NCBI GenBank assembly: GCA_015055805.1 | Contig: SVHN01000002.1 | Coordinates: 124,001 to 188,000 of the forward strand | Length of the DNA: 64,000 nt | Source: Clostridiales bacterium | GTDB lineage: Bacteria > Bacillota > Clostridia > Christensenellales > Borkfalkiaceae | Reading direction: 5' to 3' | In this document: in pieces, positions 49,884 through 58,984 of the stretch | How the letters are laid out: every line of letters begins with the position of its first letter | Position numbering within the stretch: the first letter of the stretch is position 1 | Position numbers and translations under genes: made by a program | Notes under the pieces: model-generated | Databases searched by the model: none | Seen by the model: only the letters and a program-made list of their open reading frames with translations | What the model was told of the DNA's origin: nothing

Positions 49884-50747
49884 TTATTCTTCGGAAGGTC
49901 CTTCAACGCAAGACTGACCAGCAGAGCCTTTTTCAACACCGATAACGGCGTTCTTGAAACTGTCTTTATCAGAATACTTATCCTTATCGGCAGTAGCAAC
50001 GACAGCTACCTGCTTATTATAGAGATAAGGTACGGAAATGCACATGCTTTCTTTTCTTTCTTCGGTGATAGTCATACCGTTCCAAACAAGGTCGATAGAA
50101 CCTTCTTCAAGAAGAGCCTCTTTGGAATCCCAGTTAATTACGAGAAATTCAACCTTTACGTCAGTAGCGTTCTGTTCGTTAAGATATTTAACTACTTCTT
50201 TAGCGAGTTCGATATCAAAACCGGTGAGCGCGCCGGCTTCTTCGTAAGCGATAGGCGCAAATACCGTGTAACCGATAACGATTTTCTTAGAATTAACGAT
50301 TTTAGTCCAGCTGTCGTCGTCTGCGCTAGCTAAGGGGTTAGTGGTGTCGGCTTTAACAGCAAGACTACCTTTAACACCGAACTTGTCGGCAACTTCGCCG
50401 AGTTTGCCGTTTGAGTTTAACGCGATAAGCGCGTCGTTAATCTTAGAAACGAACGCTTTGTCGCCCTTTCTACCAGCAATACCGTATTCTTCCTGAGCAA
50501 GAACTAAATCTTCAACGATAGCGATTTTGCCAGCGTAGTCACCAGTCTTAGCATAGTAACCAGCCATAATAGAGTCGATAACGACCGCGTCAAGAGTGCC
50601 TTGGTCGAGTTTAACGACTGCGTCTAATTGTGATTCGCATTTAATCATTTCTTTACCGAGTGCCAACTTTTGTCCGCAAGCGGTCAAAGAAAAAATCATT
50701 GTAACTGCTAAAACGGTAGCAGTTAGTGCTTTGAAAAATCTTTTCAT
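49884..50747 (-). CDS. Substrate-binding lipoprotein of the amino acid transporter, with permuted lobes
   Basis: A 287-residue lipoprotein with signal peptide and lipobox LTAC (Cys24). The mature protein has all the parts of a type II amino acid-binding protein but in the wrong order. Residues 40-125 carry what is normally the C-terminal half (LDAVVKLDQGTLDAVVIDSIMAGYY, EEYGIAGRKGD, INDALIAL, VADKFGV). Residues 146-283 carry what is normally the N-terminal half (WTKIVNSKKIVIGYT, YEEAGALTGFDIELAKEV, GSIDLVWNGMTITEERKES, VIGVEKGSAGQSCVEG). The protein then stops. The neighbour at 50895-51845 has the same order. It is first in the transporter operon, directly downstream of the HisR-like operator. 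Confidence 0.85.
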   Translation of the reverse strand: MKRFFKALTATVLAVTMIFSLTACGQKLALGKEMIKCESQLDAVVKLDQGTLDAVVIDSIMAGYYAKTGDYAGKIAIVEDLVLAQEEYGIAGRKGDKAFVSKINDALIALNSNGKLGEVADKFGVKGSLAVKADTTNPLASADDDSWTKIVNSKKIVIGYTVFAPIAYEEAGALTGFDIELAKEVVKYLNEQNATDVKVEFLVINWDSKEALLEEGSIDLVWNGMTITEERKESMCISVPYLYNKQVAVVATADKDKYSDKDSFKNAVIGVEKGSAGQSCVEGPSEE

Positions 50748-50782
50748 TTTTCATTTCTCCTATAAAAAAGTTATTACCCGAC

Positions 50783-50852
50783 CACTTTATCACGATAAAG
50801 TGATAAAGCAATCGAGTAACCATATTATACTAATATTTTGTTATTTAGTAAA
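50783..50852 (-). promoter_or_regulatory. Transporter promoter and HisR-like operator
   Basis: Minus-strand TTTACT (50852-50847), 17 bases, TATAAT (50829-50824). Twenty bases downstream is CACTTTATCACGATAAAGTG (50783-50802), 9-bp perfect arms around 2 bases. It matches the his promoter sequence at 2399-2418 in 18 of 20 positions. A repressor bound there would block the start of transcription. Confidence 0.78.
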
Positions 50853-50894
50853 GCGATTTTAAGCGGAATTTACAAAAAAGCCAATTTTTTGTTA

Positions 50895-51845
50895 TTAACC
50901 GAAGATTTTCGAGTTAATATCACCCTTTAATAGGGTTTCGGCTTTAGAATCGGTTACCGAAACGAATTTTGCAGACTTCATACTAGCGTAGGTAGAAAAC
51001 TTTTCAGCGTCAGTAGCTTTAACAACTATTGCCGTTGAATTTGTAAGGAAAGGTACGGTAAAGTCAAAATCGTCCGAGCCGATAGAGTCTTTAGTAAAGT
51101 TTCCAAACAAAACGTCTACCGTGCCGTCTTCGATAGCGGTTTTTCTATCGTCCCACTTAACGTTTTCAAAGGTATAGGGGTTAGTACCGCTAAACTTATA
51201 AACCGAACAAATCGATTTAGTTATAAGAGAGTGGATACCGTCGTAACCGCCGTAATGTCCCACTTCTACGAAGGGAAGAATTTGGATATTACCAGTAGCG
51301 TTTCCTTCTGCGGTAAATCCAACTTTAAGTTGATTGAGTTTTGTCCAGTCCGAACCGCTTTCAGGCGCGGTATCGAATTTAACGGTGGGTTCGCTTATAG
51401 TCAATAAACGGCTTGACATACCGAAGTGACCTGCGATATCAGCTAAGTTGTATTCAACTTCGTCTTTATTGTTAAGTTCAATTTTTTGTTTATTCTGTTG
51501 CATCTCGTAAAGTGCAGCGGTAATATATTCGTCTATATTCGAGCCTTTTTTGCAAGCGGCAACGATTTGTTCGTCGGCAAAAGTGAAATCTTTACCAGTA
51601 AGTATGGTAAGTTCGCTATGACCTAAGGCGTTAATGTAGTAGTTAGCGAAACTAGCGTCAACTACCGCGATATCCGCGCCCTGAGCAAGTTCGTCCAAAG
51701 CCGCCGACCAAGAAAGAACGCCGTTATAAGTCATAGAAGTAGGTTCTTCGGGTTGGGGTTGTTCTTTTTCACCGCACCCAACGAGAGAAAAGCAAGATAT
51801 AAGACCAAGTACGAGCGCAATGAAAAGTGTAAATAATTTTTTCAT
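50895..51845 (-). CDS. Second permuted substrate-binding lipoprotein
   Basis: A 316-residue lipoprotein with lipobox LVGC (Cys24) and a short Glu/Pro/Gln spacer. It shows the same lobe order as its neighbour: first the normally C-terminal half (SAALDELAQGADIAVVDASFANYY at about 47-70, ADEQIVAACKKGS, YITAALYEM, LADIAGHFGM), then the normally N-terminal half (DWTKLNQLKVGFT at 166-178, EDGTVDVLFGNFTKDS, DFDFTVPFLTNSTAIVV, KFVSVTDSKAETLL). It is diverged, with an unusual loop around 180-205. It ends before the region between the two genes, which holds a promoter, so it is not necessarily in the transporter operon. The start at 51845 has AGGAG upstream. Confidence 0.8.
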   Translation of the reverse strand: MKKLFTLFIALVLGLISCFSLVGCGEKEQPQPEEPTSMTYNGVLSWSAALDELAQGADIAVVDASFANYYINALGHSELTILTGKDFTFADEQIVAACKKGSNIDEYITAALYEMQQNKQKIELNNKDEVEYNLADIAGHFGMSSRLLTISEPTVKFDTAPESGSDWTKLNQLKVGFTAEGNATGNIQILPFVEVGHYGGYDGIHSLITKSICSVYKFSGTNPYTFENVKWDDRKTAIEDGTVDVLFGNFTKDSIGSDDFDFTVPFLTNSTAIVVKATDAEKFSTYASMKSAKFVSVTDSKAETLLKGDINSKIFG

Positions 51846-51982
51846 ATAAATCTCCTTATGCAAACATTATTATATATAATAATATATTTAGGGCTATAAA
51901 TCAAGTTGAAAATTTGACCTAAAATTATGAAAGTTTGACATTTTGGCAAATAAGAGTAAAAAGCCGGCAAAAAACCAGCAAA

Positions 51983-52010
51983 AAAAGGGCAACCACAAGA
52001 TTGCCCTTTT
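51983..52010 (-). terminator. Terminator of the PFOR gene
   Basis: A perfect 10-bp stem (AAAAGGGCAA / TTGCCCTTTT) with an 8-base loop, followed on the minus strand by T-rich sequence. Confidence 0.88.
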
Positions 52011-52028
52011 CGTTCATAAAACTATGAA

Positions 52029-55000
52029 TTATTTGTCTGCAAGATTTTTATAAGTGTTAAGTCTTACCTTGCTGTCTTTCTCGGTCTTCTCGAAGAGTTT
52101 TTCTGCGAGTTCGGGACGCGCTTTCATAAGTGATGCGTATCTGGTTTCGCCAAGTAAGAACGACTTATAATCCCCAGTCGGCTCTTTAGAATCGAGCGTG
52201 AAAGGATTCTTTCCTTCGTCGATAGCAGTCGGGTTATAACGATATAACTGCCAGTAACCGCAATCAACAGCCTTCTTCTCTTCTTCCTGAGATTTGGTCA
52301 TATTGATACCGTGGTTGATACAGGGCGCGTAGCAGATAATGAGTGACGGTCCGTCGTACTTTTCAGCCTCAACGAGCGCGTTCATAAGCTGCTGTTTATT
52401 AGAACCCATAGAGCATTGTGCAACGTAAACGTAGCCGTAGCTCATAGCCATCATACCTAAGTCTTTCTTCTTAATTCTCTTACCAGCTGCTGCGAATTTT
52501 GCAACAGAACCAGTAGGAGTAGATTTACTTGCTTGTCCACCGGTATTTGAGTAAACTTCGGTGTCGAGAACGAGAACGTTTACGTTTTCGCCTGATGCAA
52601 GAACGTGGTCAAGACCGCCGTAACCGATATCGTAAGCCCAGCCGTCACCACCGAAGATCCAGATAGAAGGTTTAACTAAGCAGTCAAGGTTACCCTTAAT
52701 ATAATCAAGACCGTCAGCCGATTCTTTAGCGATAGCCGCTTTAACCATTTCGGCAGCAACCTTGCTCTTCTCAGCGTCGTTTTTGTCGTTGAGCCAAGCT
52801 TCAAACGCAGCCTTGGTGTCAGCGTTTACTTTATCTATAGTCGCTTTCATATCTTCTTCGATCTTAGCGCGACGAGCGTTCATAGCAAGGTTCATACCGT
52901 AACCAAATTCTGCGTTGTCTTCAAACAAGCTGTTTGCCCAAGCAGGACCTTTGCCTTCTTTATTTTTGGTGTAAGGACAAGTCGGAGCAGAACCGCCGTA
53001 GATAGACGAACAACCCGTAGCGTTAGCAACGATCATTCTGTCGCCGAAGAGCTGAGTAACAACCTTAACGTATGGCGTTTCACCACAGCCTGCGCATGCG
53101 CCCGAGAACTCGAAGAGAGGTTTGCTGAACTGGCTACCTTTAACGGTAGTAGGTTTGCAACCGGGGCAAGCCGAAACGTTTACTTCGGGAAGAGTTTCGC
53201 TGAACTCGTAGTTTACGGTTTCTTCGTTTACGAGTGATCCGAACGGAACCATCGTGAGTGCTTTTTCTTTTGAAGGACAGATATCAGCGCAAACGCCGCA
53301 CCCCATACAGTCAAGGGGTGAAACTTGAATTCTGAATTCATAACCCTTGTTACCAACCATTGCCTTAGTAGCAAAGCTTGCGGGTTTATTTTCGCCTTCT
53401 TTAACGATAGCAGGTCTAATACATGCGTGCGGACATACGAAAGCGCATTGGTTACATTGAATACACTTAGATTCGTCCCACTTAGGAATATTAACCGCAA
53501 CACCACGTTTTTCATACTTAGTAGTACCCGTGGGAACAGAACCGTCAGCGTTAAACGCAGATGACGGAAGTTTGTCGCCTTCGAGAACGAGTATGGGGTG
53601 AACGATATCCTTAAAGTATTTGTTATCAGCAACGGCAGCCATAGGTGCGCCCTCGGTAGTAGTTTTCCACGATTCGGGAACGTCAATCTTAACGAGGTTA
53701 GCCGCAGCTGAGTCAATAGCGTTGTAGTTCATTTGAACGATAGCGTCGCCTTTCTTAGCAAAGGACTTGTAAGCCATCTTCTTCATGTAATCAACAGCTT
53801 CTTCGTAGGGGATAATGTTAGCAACCTTGAAGAACGCAGACTGTAAAATAGTGTTGGTTCTTCCACGAAGGCCTAATTCTGCTGCAATCTTAATAGCGTC
53901 GATAACGTAGAGCGAAATGTTCTTGTTAGCGATATCGTTTTTAACGAAAGCAGGAAGAACGCTTTCAAGTTCAGCCGCAGTTTTTGCGGAAGTATTGAAA
54001 AGGAAAGTACCGTTTTTCTTGATATCGCCGGTCATGTTATAACGGGTGATATAAGACGGGTTGGAGCATTGAACGAAGTCAGCAGCGTCGATTAAATAAG
54101 CCGACTGAATCGGGGTATCGCCGAAACGGAGGTGAGAAACGGTTATACCGCCGGATTTCTTACTGTCGTAGAAGAAGTAACCCTGAACGTATTTATCGGT
54201 ATGGTCACCTATAATCTTAATAGAGTTCTTGTTTGCGCCGACAGTACCGTCAGAACCTAAGCCCCAGAATTTGCAGGAGATAGTTCCAGTGGGAGCAGCG
54301 TCGTATTTTTCAGAGAAATCCAAAGAGGTGTTGGTAATATCGTCGTAGATACCAACGGTGAAGTGGTTTTTGGGTTCAGCCTGTTCAAGGTTTTTGTAAA
54401 CGGCGTAGATCATGGACGGATTAAATTCTTTGCTACCAAGACCGTATCTTCCGCCGACAACTTTAATGTCGGTCATACCCTTTTCAAGGAGAGCCGAGCA
54501 AACGTCGAGATACAAGGGTTCGCCGAGCGAGCCAGCCTCTTTGGTTCTGTCGAGAACGGCGATTTTCTTAACCGTTTTGGGAAGAGCGTTTACAAAATAA
54601 TCGATAGCGAACGGACGATAAAGTCTAACTTTCAAAAGACCGACCTTGTGTCCTTCAGCGTTCATCTTGTTAATGGTTTCTTCAACAGCGTCAGCACCGC
54701 TACCCATCAAAACGACAACGTTTTCAGCATCGGGAGCACCGACGTAGTCGAACAAGTGATAATTTCTGCCCGTGAGCTTATTAACCTTGTCCATCATTTC
54801 CTGAACGATAGCAGGAGTAGCCTCGTAGTACTTGTTAGCCGTTTCTCTGTTCTGGAAGTAGATATCAGAGTTCTGAGCAGTACCTTTCTGAACGGGGTGT
54901 TCGGGGTTAAGAGCGCGAGCGCGGAAGTCTTCGATATCTTTCATATCGACGAGAGCTTTCATATCTTCGTAGTCTATAACGTCAATCTTAGAAACTTCGT

Positions 55001-55526
55001 GGCTGGTTCTGAAACCGTCGAAGAAGTGAAGGAAAGGAACTTTCGCTTTCAAGGTAGAAAGGTGAGAAACGAGTGCCAAGTCCATAACTTCCTGAACGGA
55101 GTTAGAAGCGAGCATAGCAAAACCGGTCTGGCGGCAAGCCATAACGTCTGCGTGGTCACCGAAGATATTGAGAGCGTGAGCAGCGAGAGCTCTTGCGCTG
55201 ACGTGGAAAACCGTGGGAAGAAGTTCTCCCGCGATTTTATACATGTTCGGGATCATAAGGAGCAAGCCTTGGCTTGCGGTGTAAGTAGTGGTAAGCGCAC
55301 CTGCAACGAGTGAGCCGTGAACTGCGCCGGCAGCACCTGCTTCGGACTGCATTTCTGCAAGGCGAAGGGGTTGACCGAACATATTCACTCTGCCTGCGGC
55401 AGACCACTCGTCTGCAACTTCAGCCATCGGCGAAGAGGGGGTTATCGGGTAGATAGCCGCAACTTCCGAGAAGGCGTAGGCGACGTGGCTGGCGGCGGTA
55501 TTGCCGTCAATGGTCAATTTTTTCAT
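52029..55526 (-). CDS. nifJ: Pyruvate:ferredoxin (flavodoxin) oxidoreductase
   Basis: PFOR turns pyruvate and CoA into acetyl-CoA, CO2 and reduced ferredoxin, a hallmark of anaerobic fermenters. The 1165-residue single-chain enzyme has the N-terminal domain I with YPITPSSPMAE, the two-cluster ferredoxin domain (CIQCNQCAFVCPHAC and CMGCGVCADICPS), the proximal-cluster cysteines (CPGC, CAGCGETPY) and the thiamine-pyrophosphate site GGDGWAYDIGYGGLDHVL with SNTGGQASKSTP. The start at 55526 has GGAGG upstream; the longer frame lacks support. It has a strong promoter of its own. Its ferredoxin could feed the FTR-thioredoxin pair at 41 kb. Confidence 0.97.
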   Translation of the reverse strand: MKKLTIDGNTAASHVAYAFSEVAAIYPITPSSPMAEVADEWSAAGRVNMFGQPLRLAEMQSEAGAAGAVHGSLVAGALTTTYTASQGLLLMIPNMYKIAGELLPTVFHVSARALAAHALNIFGDHADVMACRQTGFAMLASNSVQEVMDLALVSHLSTLKAKVPFLHFFDGFRTSHEVSKIDVIDYEDMKALVDMKDIEDFRARALNPEHPVQKGTAQNSDIYFQNRETANKYYEATPAIVQEMMDKVNKLTGRNYHLFDYVGAPDAENVVVLMGSGADAVEETINKMNAEGHKVGLLKVRLYRPFAIDYFVNALPKTVKKIAVLDRTKEAGSLGEPLYLDVCSALLEKGMTDIKVVGGRYGLGSKEFNPSMIYAVYKNLEQAEPKNHFTVGIYDDITNTSLDFSEKYDAAPTGTISCKFWGLGSDGTVGANKNSIKIIGDHTDKYVQGYFFYDSKKSGGITVSHLRFGDTPIQSAYLIDAADFVQCSNPSYITRYNMTGDIKKNGTFLFNTSAKTAAELESVLPAFVKNDIANKNISLYVIDAIKIAAELGLRGRTNTILQSAFFKVANIIPYEEAVDYMKKMAYKSFAKKGDAIVQMNYNAIDSAAANLVKIDVPESWKTTTEGAPMAAVADNKYFKDIVHPILVLEGDKLPSSAFNADGSVPTGTTKYEKRGVAVNIPKWDESKCIQCNQCAFVCPHACIRPAIVKEGENKPASFATKAMVGNKGYEFRIQVSPLDCMGCGVCADICPSKEKALTMVPFGSLVNEETVNYEFSETLPEVNVSACPGCKPTTVKGSQFSKPLFEFSGACAGCGETPYVKVVTQLFGDRMIVANATGCSSIYGGSAPTCPYTKNKEGKGPAWANSLFEDNAEFGYGMNLAMNARRAKIEEDMKATIDKVNADTKAAFEAWLNDKNDAEKSKVAAEMVKAAIAKESADGLDYIKGNLDCLVKPSIWIFGGDGWAYDIGYGGLDHVLASGENVNVLVLDTEVYSNTGGQASKSTPTGSVAKFAAAGKRIKKKDLGMMAMSYGYVYVAQCSMGSNKQQLMNALVEAEKYDGPSLIICYAPCINHGINMTKSQEEEKKAVDCGYWQLYRYNPTAIDEGKNPFTLDSKEPTGDYKSFLLGETRYASLMKARPELAEKLFEKTEKDSKVRLNTYKNLADK

Positions 55527-55575
55527 TATACTAAATCCTCCGTAAATGATATTATTAAATAAATTTAACAGTACT

Positions 55576-55604
55576 ATTATACATATTGAAAGGCAAATAG
55601 TCAA
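55576..55604 (-). promoter_or_regulatory. PFOR promoter
   Basis: Minus-strand TTGACT (55604-55599), 17 bases, TATAAT (55581-55576). Confidence 0.88.
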
Positions 55605-55674
55605 CGCAAAACAAAAAATTTTTCGGATAAATTAATTTAATCTAGTAAAAGCCGTCTTTCTTTTAGTTGATTGC

Positions 55675-55703
55675 TTGTAAAAATTTTGCGGTTGTGGTAA
55701 AAT
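55675..55703 (+). promoter_or_regulatory. Promoter of the ecf-truA operon
   Basis: TTGTAA (55675-55680), 17 bases, TAAAAT (55698-55703). Confidence 0.75.
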
Positions 55704-55734
55704 ACACTTATTCGACCAACGCGTGGAGAGATAA

Positions 55735-56568
55735 ATGTCATTATTAAAAGCGGAAAACGTAAGTTTTTCATACGACAAACGAATAAAGGTGGTAAAGAAC
55801 GTTTCCCTAGCGGTAGAAGAAGGAGAGAGCGTAGCCATTATAGGTCACAACGGCAGCGGCAAAAGCACGCTAGCCAAACTTTTTAACGCACTCATCTGCC
55901 CCGACCAAGGAAAAATTACCGTCGACGGATTTTGTTCGGACGACAAAAAATCCCTTTTCGAGATAAGGAAAAGGGTGGGTGTCGTTTTCCAAAACCCCGA
56001 TAACCAGTTAGTCGCGTCTATCGTTGAAGACGACGTGGCGTTCGGACCGGAAAATCTAGGCGTTAAGCGCGAAGAGATAGGTCAAAGAATAGACTTTGCG
56101 CTCGCTGCGGTAGGTATGGAAAAGTTCCGTTATTCTTCACCGACAAGATTGTCGGGCGGACAAAAACAAAGGATTGCCATTGCAGGCGTTTTGGCATTAA
56201 TGCCCAAAATCTTGGTGCTTGACGAGTCGACCGCTATGCTTGACCCCAAGGGCAGAAAGGAAGTTCTTGCCGTTGCGGAAAAACTTAACAAAGAACATAA
56301 CGTCACGGTTATCAACATAACCCACTATATGGACGAAGTAGTGCGTGCCGACAAGGTTTACGTCGTAAACGACGGAGAAATCGTTTTGAGCGGAACGCCG
56401 AACGAGATATTTAAAGAAAAAGACTTGCTCAAAACTTGCGGTCTAGAATTACCGCTTGCCGCTATCGTTGCGGACAAGCTTATAGAGTGCGGTGTAAATT
56501 TACCACAAGGTATTTTGACCGAAGAGCAGTTAGCGGAGGAATTATGCGCATTGAAACGGAAAATTTAA
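55735..56568 (+). CDS. ecfA1: ECF transporter ATPase EcfA1
   Basis: One of two ATPases of the energy-coupling module that powers vitamin and metal uptake through exchangeable S-components. The 277-residue protein has Walker A GHNGSGKST (about 37-45), Q-loop FQNPDNQLV, signature LSGGQKQR and Walker B ILVLDESTAMLDP (with the Ser after Glu seen in EcfA1). It overlaps ecfA2 by 25 bases. No S-component gene is in the window. Confidence 0.94.
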   Translation: MSLLKAENVSFSYDKRIKVVKNVSLAVEEGESVAIIGHNGSGKSTLAKLFNALICPDQGKITVDGFCSDDKKSLFEIRKRVGVVFQNPDNQLVASIVEDDVAFGPENLGVKREEIGQRIDFALAAVGMEKFRYSSPTRLSGGQKQRIAIAGVLALMPKILVLDESTAMLDPKGRKEVLAVAEKLNKEHNVTVINITHYMDEVVRADKVYVVNDGEIVLSGTPNEIFKEKDLLKTCGLELPLAAIVADKLIECGVNLPQGILTEEQLAEELCALKRKI

Positions 56569-57416
56569 GTTACGTTTATAGCCAGAGTTCCAAAGCTCTT
56601 GCAGTACACGCCCTAAGCGGTGTTTCACTCACCATTGAAGAAGGTGATTTTTTCGGCATAATCGGGCATACGGGCAGCGGAAAATCCACTTTCGTTCAGC
56701 ACCTTAACGGTCTTATCAAGATAGGCAAAAACTGTGGCGGTATTAAGATAGGCGAATACGACTTAGCCGACAAAAAATGCGACTTTAAGTCGTTAAGAGC
56801 CAAGGTCGGCATGGTATTTCAGTACCCCGAACAGCAACTGTTTGCAGAAACGGTTAGAGAAGATGTGGCGTTCGGACTGAGAAACTTTAATAAAGATATA
56901 TCCGAACAAGAAATCGAATCAAGAGTAAGAGAGTCGATAGAACTTGTTGGACTAAACTACGACAGAATAAAGAATAAATCGCCGTTTGAACTCTCAGGCG
57001 GTCAAAAACGCAGGGTAGCAATAGCGGGAGTTATCGTCACAAGACCGGAAATTTTGGTGCTTGACGAGCCAGCCGCAGGGCTTGACCCCGTTGGAAAACG
57101 CGAGTTTTTATCGCTGTTAAAAAGATTGCATAAGTCGTTTGTAAGAACGATAATTTTAGTGTCGCACGATATGAATATCGTATCCGAAAACTGCACTAGA
57201 GCGGCAATATTTTCAGGCGGAAAAGTTTTGTCGGTCGGAACGCCCAAAGAGATTTTTTCCGACCACGAAAAACTTAAAAGTTTAGGGCTTGACGTACCTG
57301 TAACTGCATACTTAGAAAAAGCCTTAAAAACGGTCGGGATAGATACGGATAGCGACCTTACGGTGGACGGATTTATCGACGCTTACTTAAATCAATGCGC
57401 GGAGGTGGACGAGTGA
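56544..57416 (+). CDS. ecfA2: ECF transporter ATPase EcfA2
   Basis: The partner ATPase, 290 residues. Walker A GHTGSGKST, Q-loop FQYPEQQLF, signature LSGGQKRR, Walker B ILVLDEPAAGLDP. The ATG at 56544 is chosen over an earlier one because CGGAGGA precedes it and the N-terminus then aligns with EcfA2 (MRIETENLSYVY). Its stop overlaps the ecfT start (GTGA). Confidence 0.94.
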   Translation: MRIETENLSYVYSQSSKALAVHALSGVSLTIEEGDFFGIIGHTGSGKSTFVQHLNGLIKIGKNCGGIKIGEYDLADKKCDFKSLRAKVGMVFQYPEQQLFAETVREDVAFGLRNFNKDISEQEIESRVRESIELVGLNYDRIKNKSPFELSGGQKRRVAIAGVIVTRPEILVLDEPAAGLDPVGKREFLSLLKRLHKSFVRTIILVSHDMNIVSENCTRAAIFSGGKVLSVGTPKEIFSDHEKLKSLGLDVPVTAYLEKALKTVGIDTDSDLTVDGFIDAYLNQCAEVDE

Positions 57417-58243
57417 AAGACGTAGCCTTCGGACAATATTATCCCGCCGAATCGTTCGTCCACAAGATGGACGCAAGAGTAAAAATATTGGCGGTTATCG
57501 CGTATATGGTCGCGGTATTTTTGGTCAAATCCGTACCATATCAATTCTTGGGTTTTGCAGCGTGCTTACTGTTCGTTATGATTGCAACGGCGGTGGCAAA
57601 AGTTCCCTTTTTAAGGGTGCTAAAAAGCATAAAAGCCATACTGTTTTTCGTCGTATTATCCGCCGTTTTGCAGTTGTTTTTTAACACTTCGGGAACGCTC
57701 GTATTCGAGTGGAAATTCATTAAGATTTATAACGGTGGCTTACTTAACGCCGCGTTCATTATCGCTAGGATAACGCTGATAGTTTTGGGTGCGTCAATTC
57801 TTACTTTGACCACTTCACCCGTAGAGATTGCCGACGGAATAGAAAGCCTACTTTATCCCCTAAAATGGATAAAATTCCCCGTACATGAATTCGCGCTTAT
57901 AATGAGTATCGCGCTAAGGTTTATACCTACGCTTTTGGACGAAACGGATAGGATTATAAAAGCGCAAAAAGCAAGGGGCGCAGACTTTGAAAGTGGCAAT
58001 ATTTTTAAGCGTGCAAAAGCACTTATTCCCGTGCTTATACCGCTGCTTATAAGTTCGTTTAGAAGAGCCGACGAACTTGCAGACGCTATGGATGCAAGAT
58101 GCTATTCGGGCAGTAAATGCCGTACCAAATATAAAAAGATGAAACTCACTTGGCGCGACCTTATAGGAACGCTTGTTATCGGCGGACTTATAACGGGCGT
58201 CGTGCTACTAAATAACAGCGGTCTTTTGGCGGTGGTTATATGA
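57413..58243 (+). CDS. ecfT: ECF transporter transmembrane protein EcfT
   Basis: The membrane scaffold of the ECF module. The 276-residue protein opens FGQYYPAESFVHKMDARVKIL, typical of EcfT, has about five membrane segments, and carries the coupling motif QKARGADF and the second ADAMDARCY motif that contact the ATPases. The GTG at 57413 is chosen because GGAGG precedes it and it overlaps the ecfA2 stop. Its stop overlaps truA (ATGA). Confidence 0.93.
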   Translation: MKDVAFGQYYPAESFVHKMDARVKILAVIAYMVAVFLVKSVPYQFLGFAACLLFVMIATAVAKVPFLRVLKSIKAILFFVVLSAVLQLFFNTSGTLVFEWKFIKIYNGGLLNAAFIIARITLIVLGASILTLTTSPVEIADGIESLLYPLKWIKFPVHEFALIMSIALRFIPTLLDETDRIIKAQKARGADFESGNIFKRAKALIPVLIPLLISSFRRADELADAMDARCYSGSKCRTKYKKMKLTWRDLIGTLVIGGLITGVVLLNNSGLLAVVI

Positions 58244-58974
58244 AAATAATTCTTACCGTCAGTTACGACGGAACAGACTACTGCGGTTGGCAAATTCAGC
58301 CCAAAGGCGACAGCATACAACAGCGATTGCAAGACGCCGTTAAGGCGGTTACGGGCGAAACGGTAAAGGTTACGGGTAGTGGCAGAACGGACGCAGGCGT
58401 TCACGCGGCAGGTCAAGTTGCTCATTTTGATACCGAGAGCGATATTAAGCCCGAAAAGTTTGCACGCGCGCTGAACGCGCATTTACCGTGCAGTATAAGG
58501 GTAACCGAAAGTAGGATAGGGGACGAAAATTTTAACGCTTGCACTTCTGCAAAAAGGAAAACCTACGAATATTCGCTGTATTACTGTGACGTTGAACTTC
58601 CATTAAAAGAGCGGTATTCTTATCGCTTGATAAAAAAACCCGATATTTCAGCAATGAAAAAGGGCGCAGAAATTTTCGTTGGCGAACACGATTTTAAGTG
58701 TTTTAACGCAAGCCGTGGCGGTGCAAAAACCACCGTGCGCACTATATATTCTATTGATATAACGGAAAGTAACGGCGATATAAAAATTGCCGTGTGCGGA
58801 AACGGATTTTTATATAATATGGTCAGAACCTTGGTGGGAACGCTCATTGACTACGCCGACGGCAAGACCGATAAAGAAAGGCTAGAAAAAGCCTTAAAGA
58901 CGGGCGAACGCGCGCTTTTAGGAAAAACTGTCCCGGCAAAAGGGCTGTGCCTAAAAGAAGTTGAATATCAGTAA
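58240..58974 (+). CDS. truA: tRNA pseudouridine synthase A
   Basis: TruA makes pseudouridine 38-40 in tRNA anticodon arms. The 244-residue protein has the catalytic aspartate in GSGRTDAGVHAAGQVAHF (about 46-63) and the GNGFLYNMVRTLVGTL segment (about 187-202). Its place after ecfT and before rplM-rpsI is the Firmicutes standard. Confidence 0.96.
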   Translation: MKIILTVSYDGTDYCGWQIQPKGDSIQQRLQDAVKAVTGETVKVTGSGRTDAGVHAAGQVAHFDTESDIKPEKFARALNAHLPCSIRVTESRIGDENFNACTSAKRKTYEYSLYYCDVELPLKERYSYRLIKKPDISAMKKGAEIFVGEHDFKCFNASRGGAKTTVRTIYSIDITESNGDIKIAVCGNGFLYNMVRTLVGTLIDYADGKTDKERLEKALKTGERALLGKTVPAKGLCLKEVEYQ

Positions 58975-58984
58975 GGAGAAAAAT

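Noticed and set aside
49884..50747. Frameshift or truncation as the reason for the short, odd binding protein
   Set aside because: All parts of a complete binding protein are present in one open frame, only reordered, and the neighbour shows the same order.
54363..55313. 316-codon open frame on the plus strand
   Set aside because: It lies wholly antisense to the well-conserved PFOR gene and has no recognisable protein features; it arises from codon bias of the real gene.
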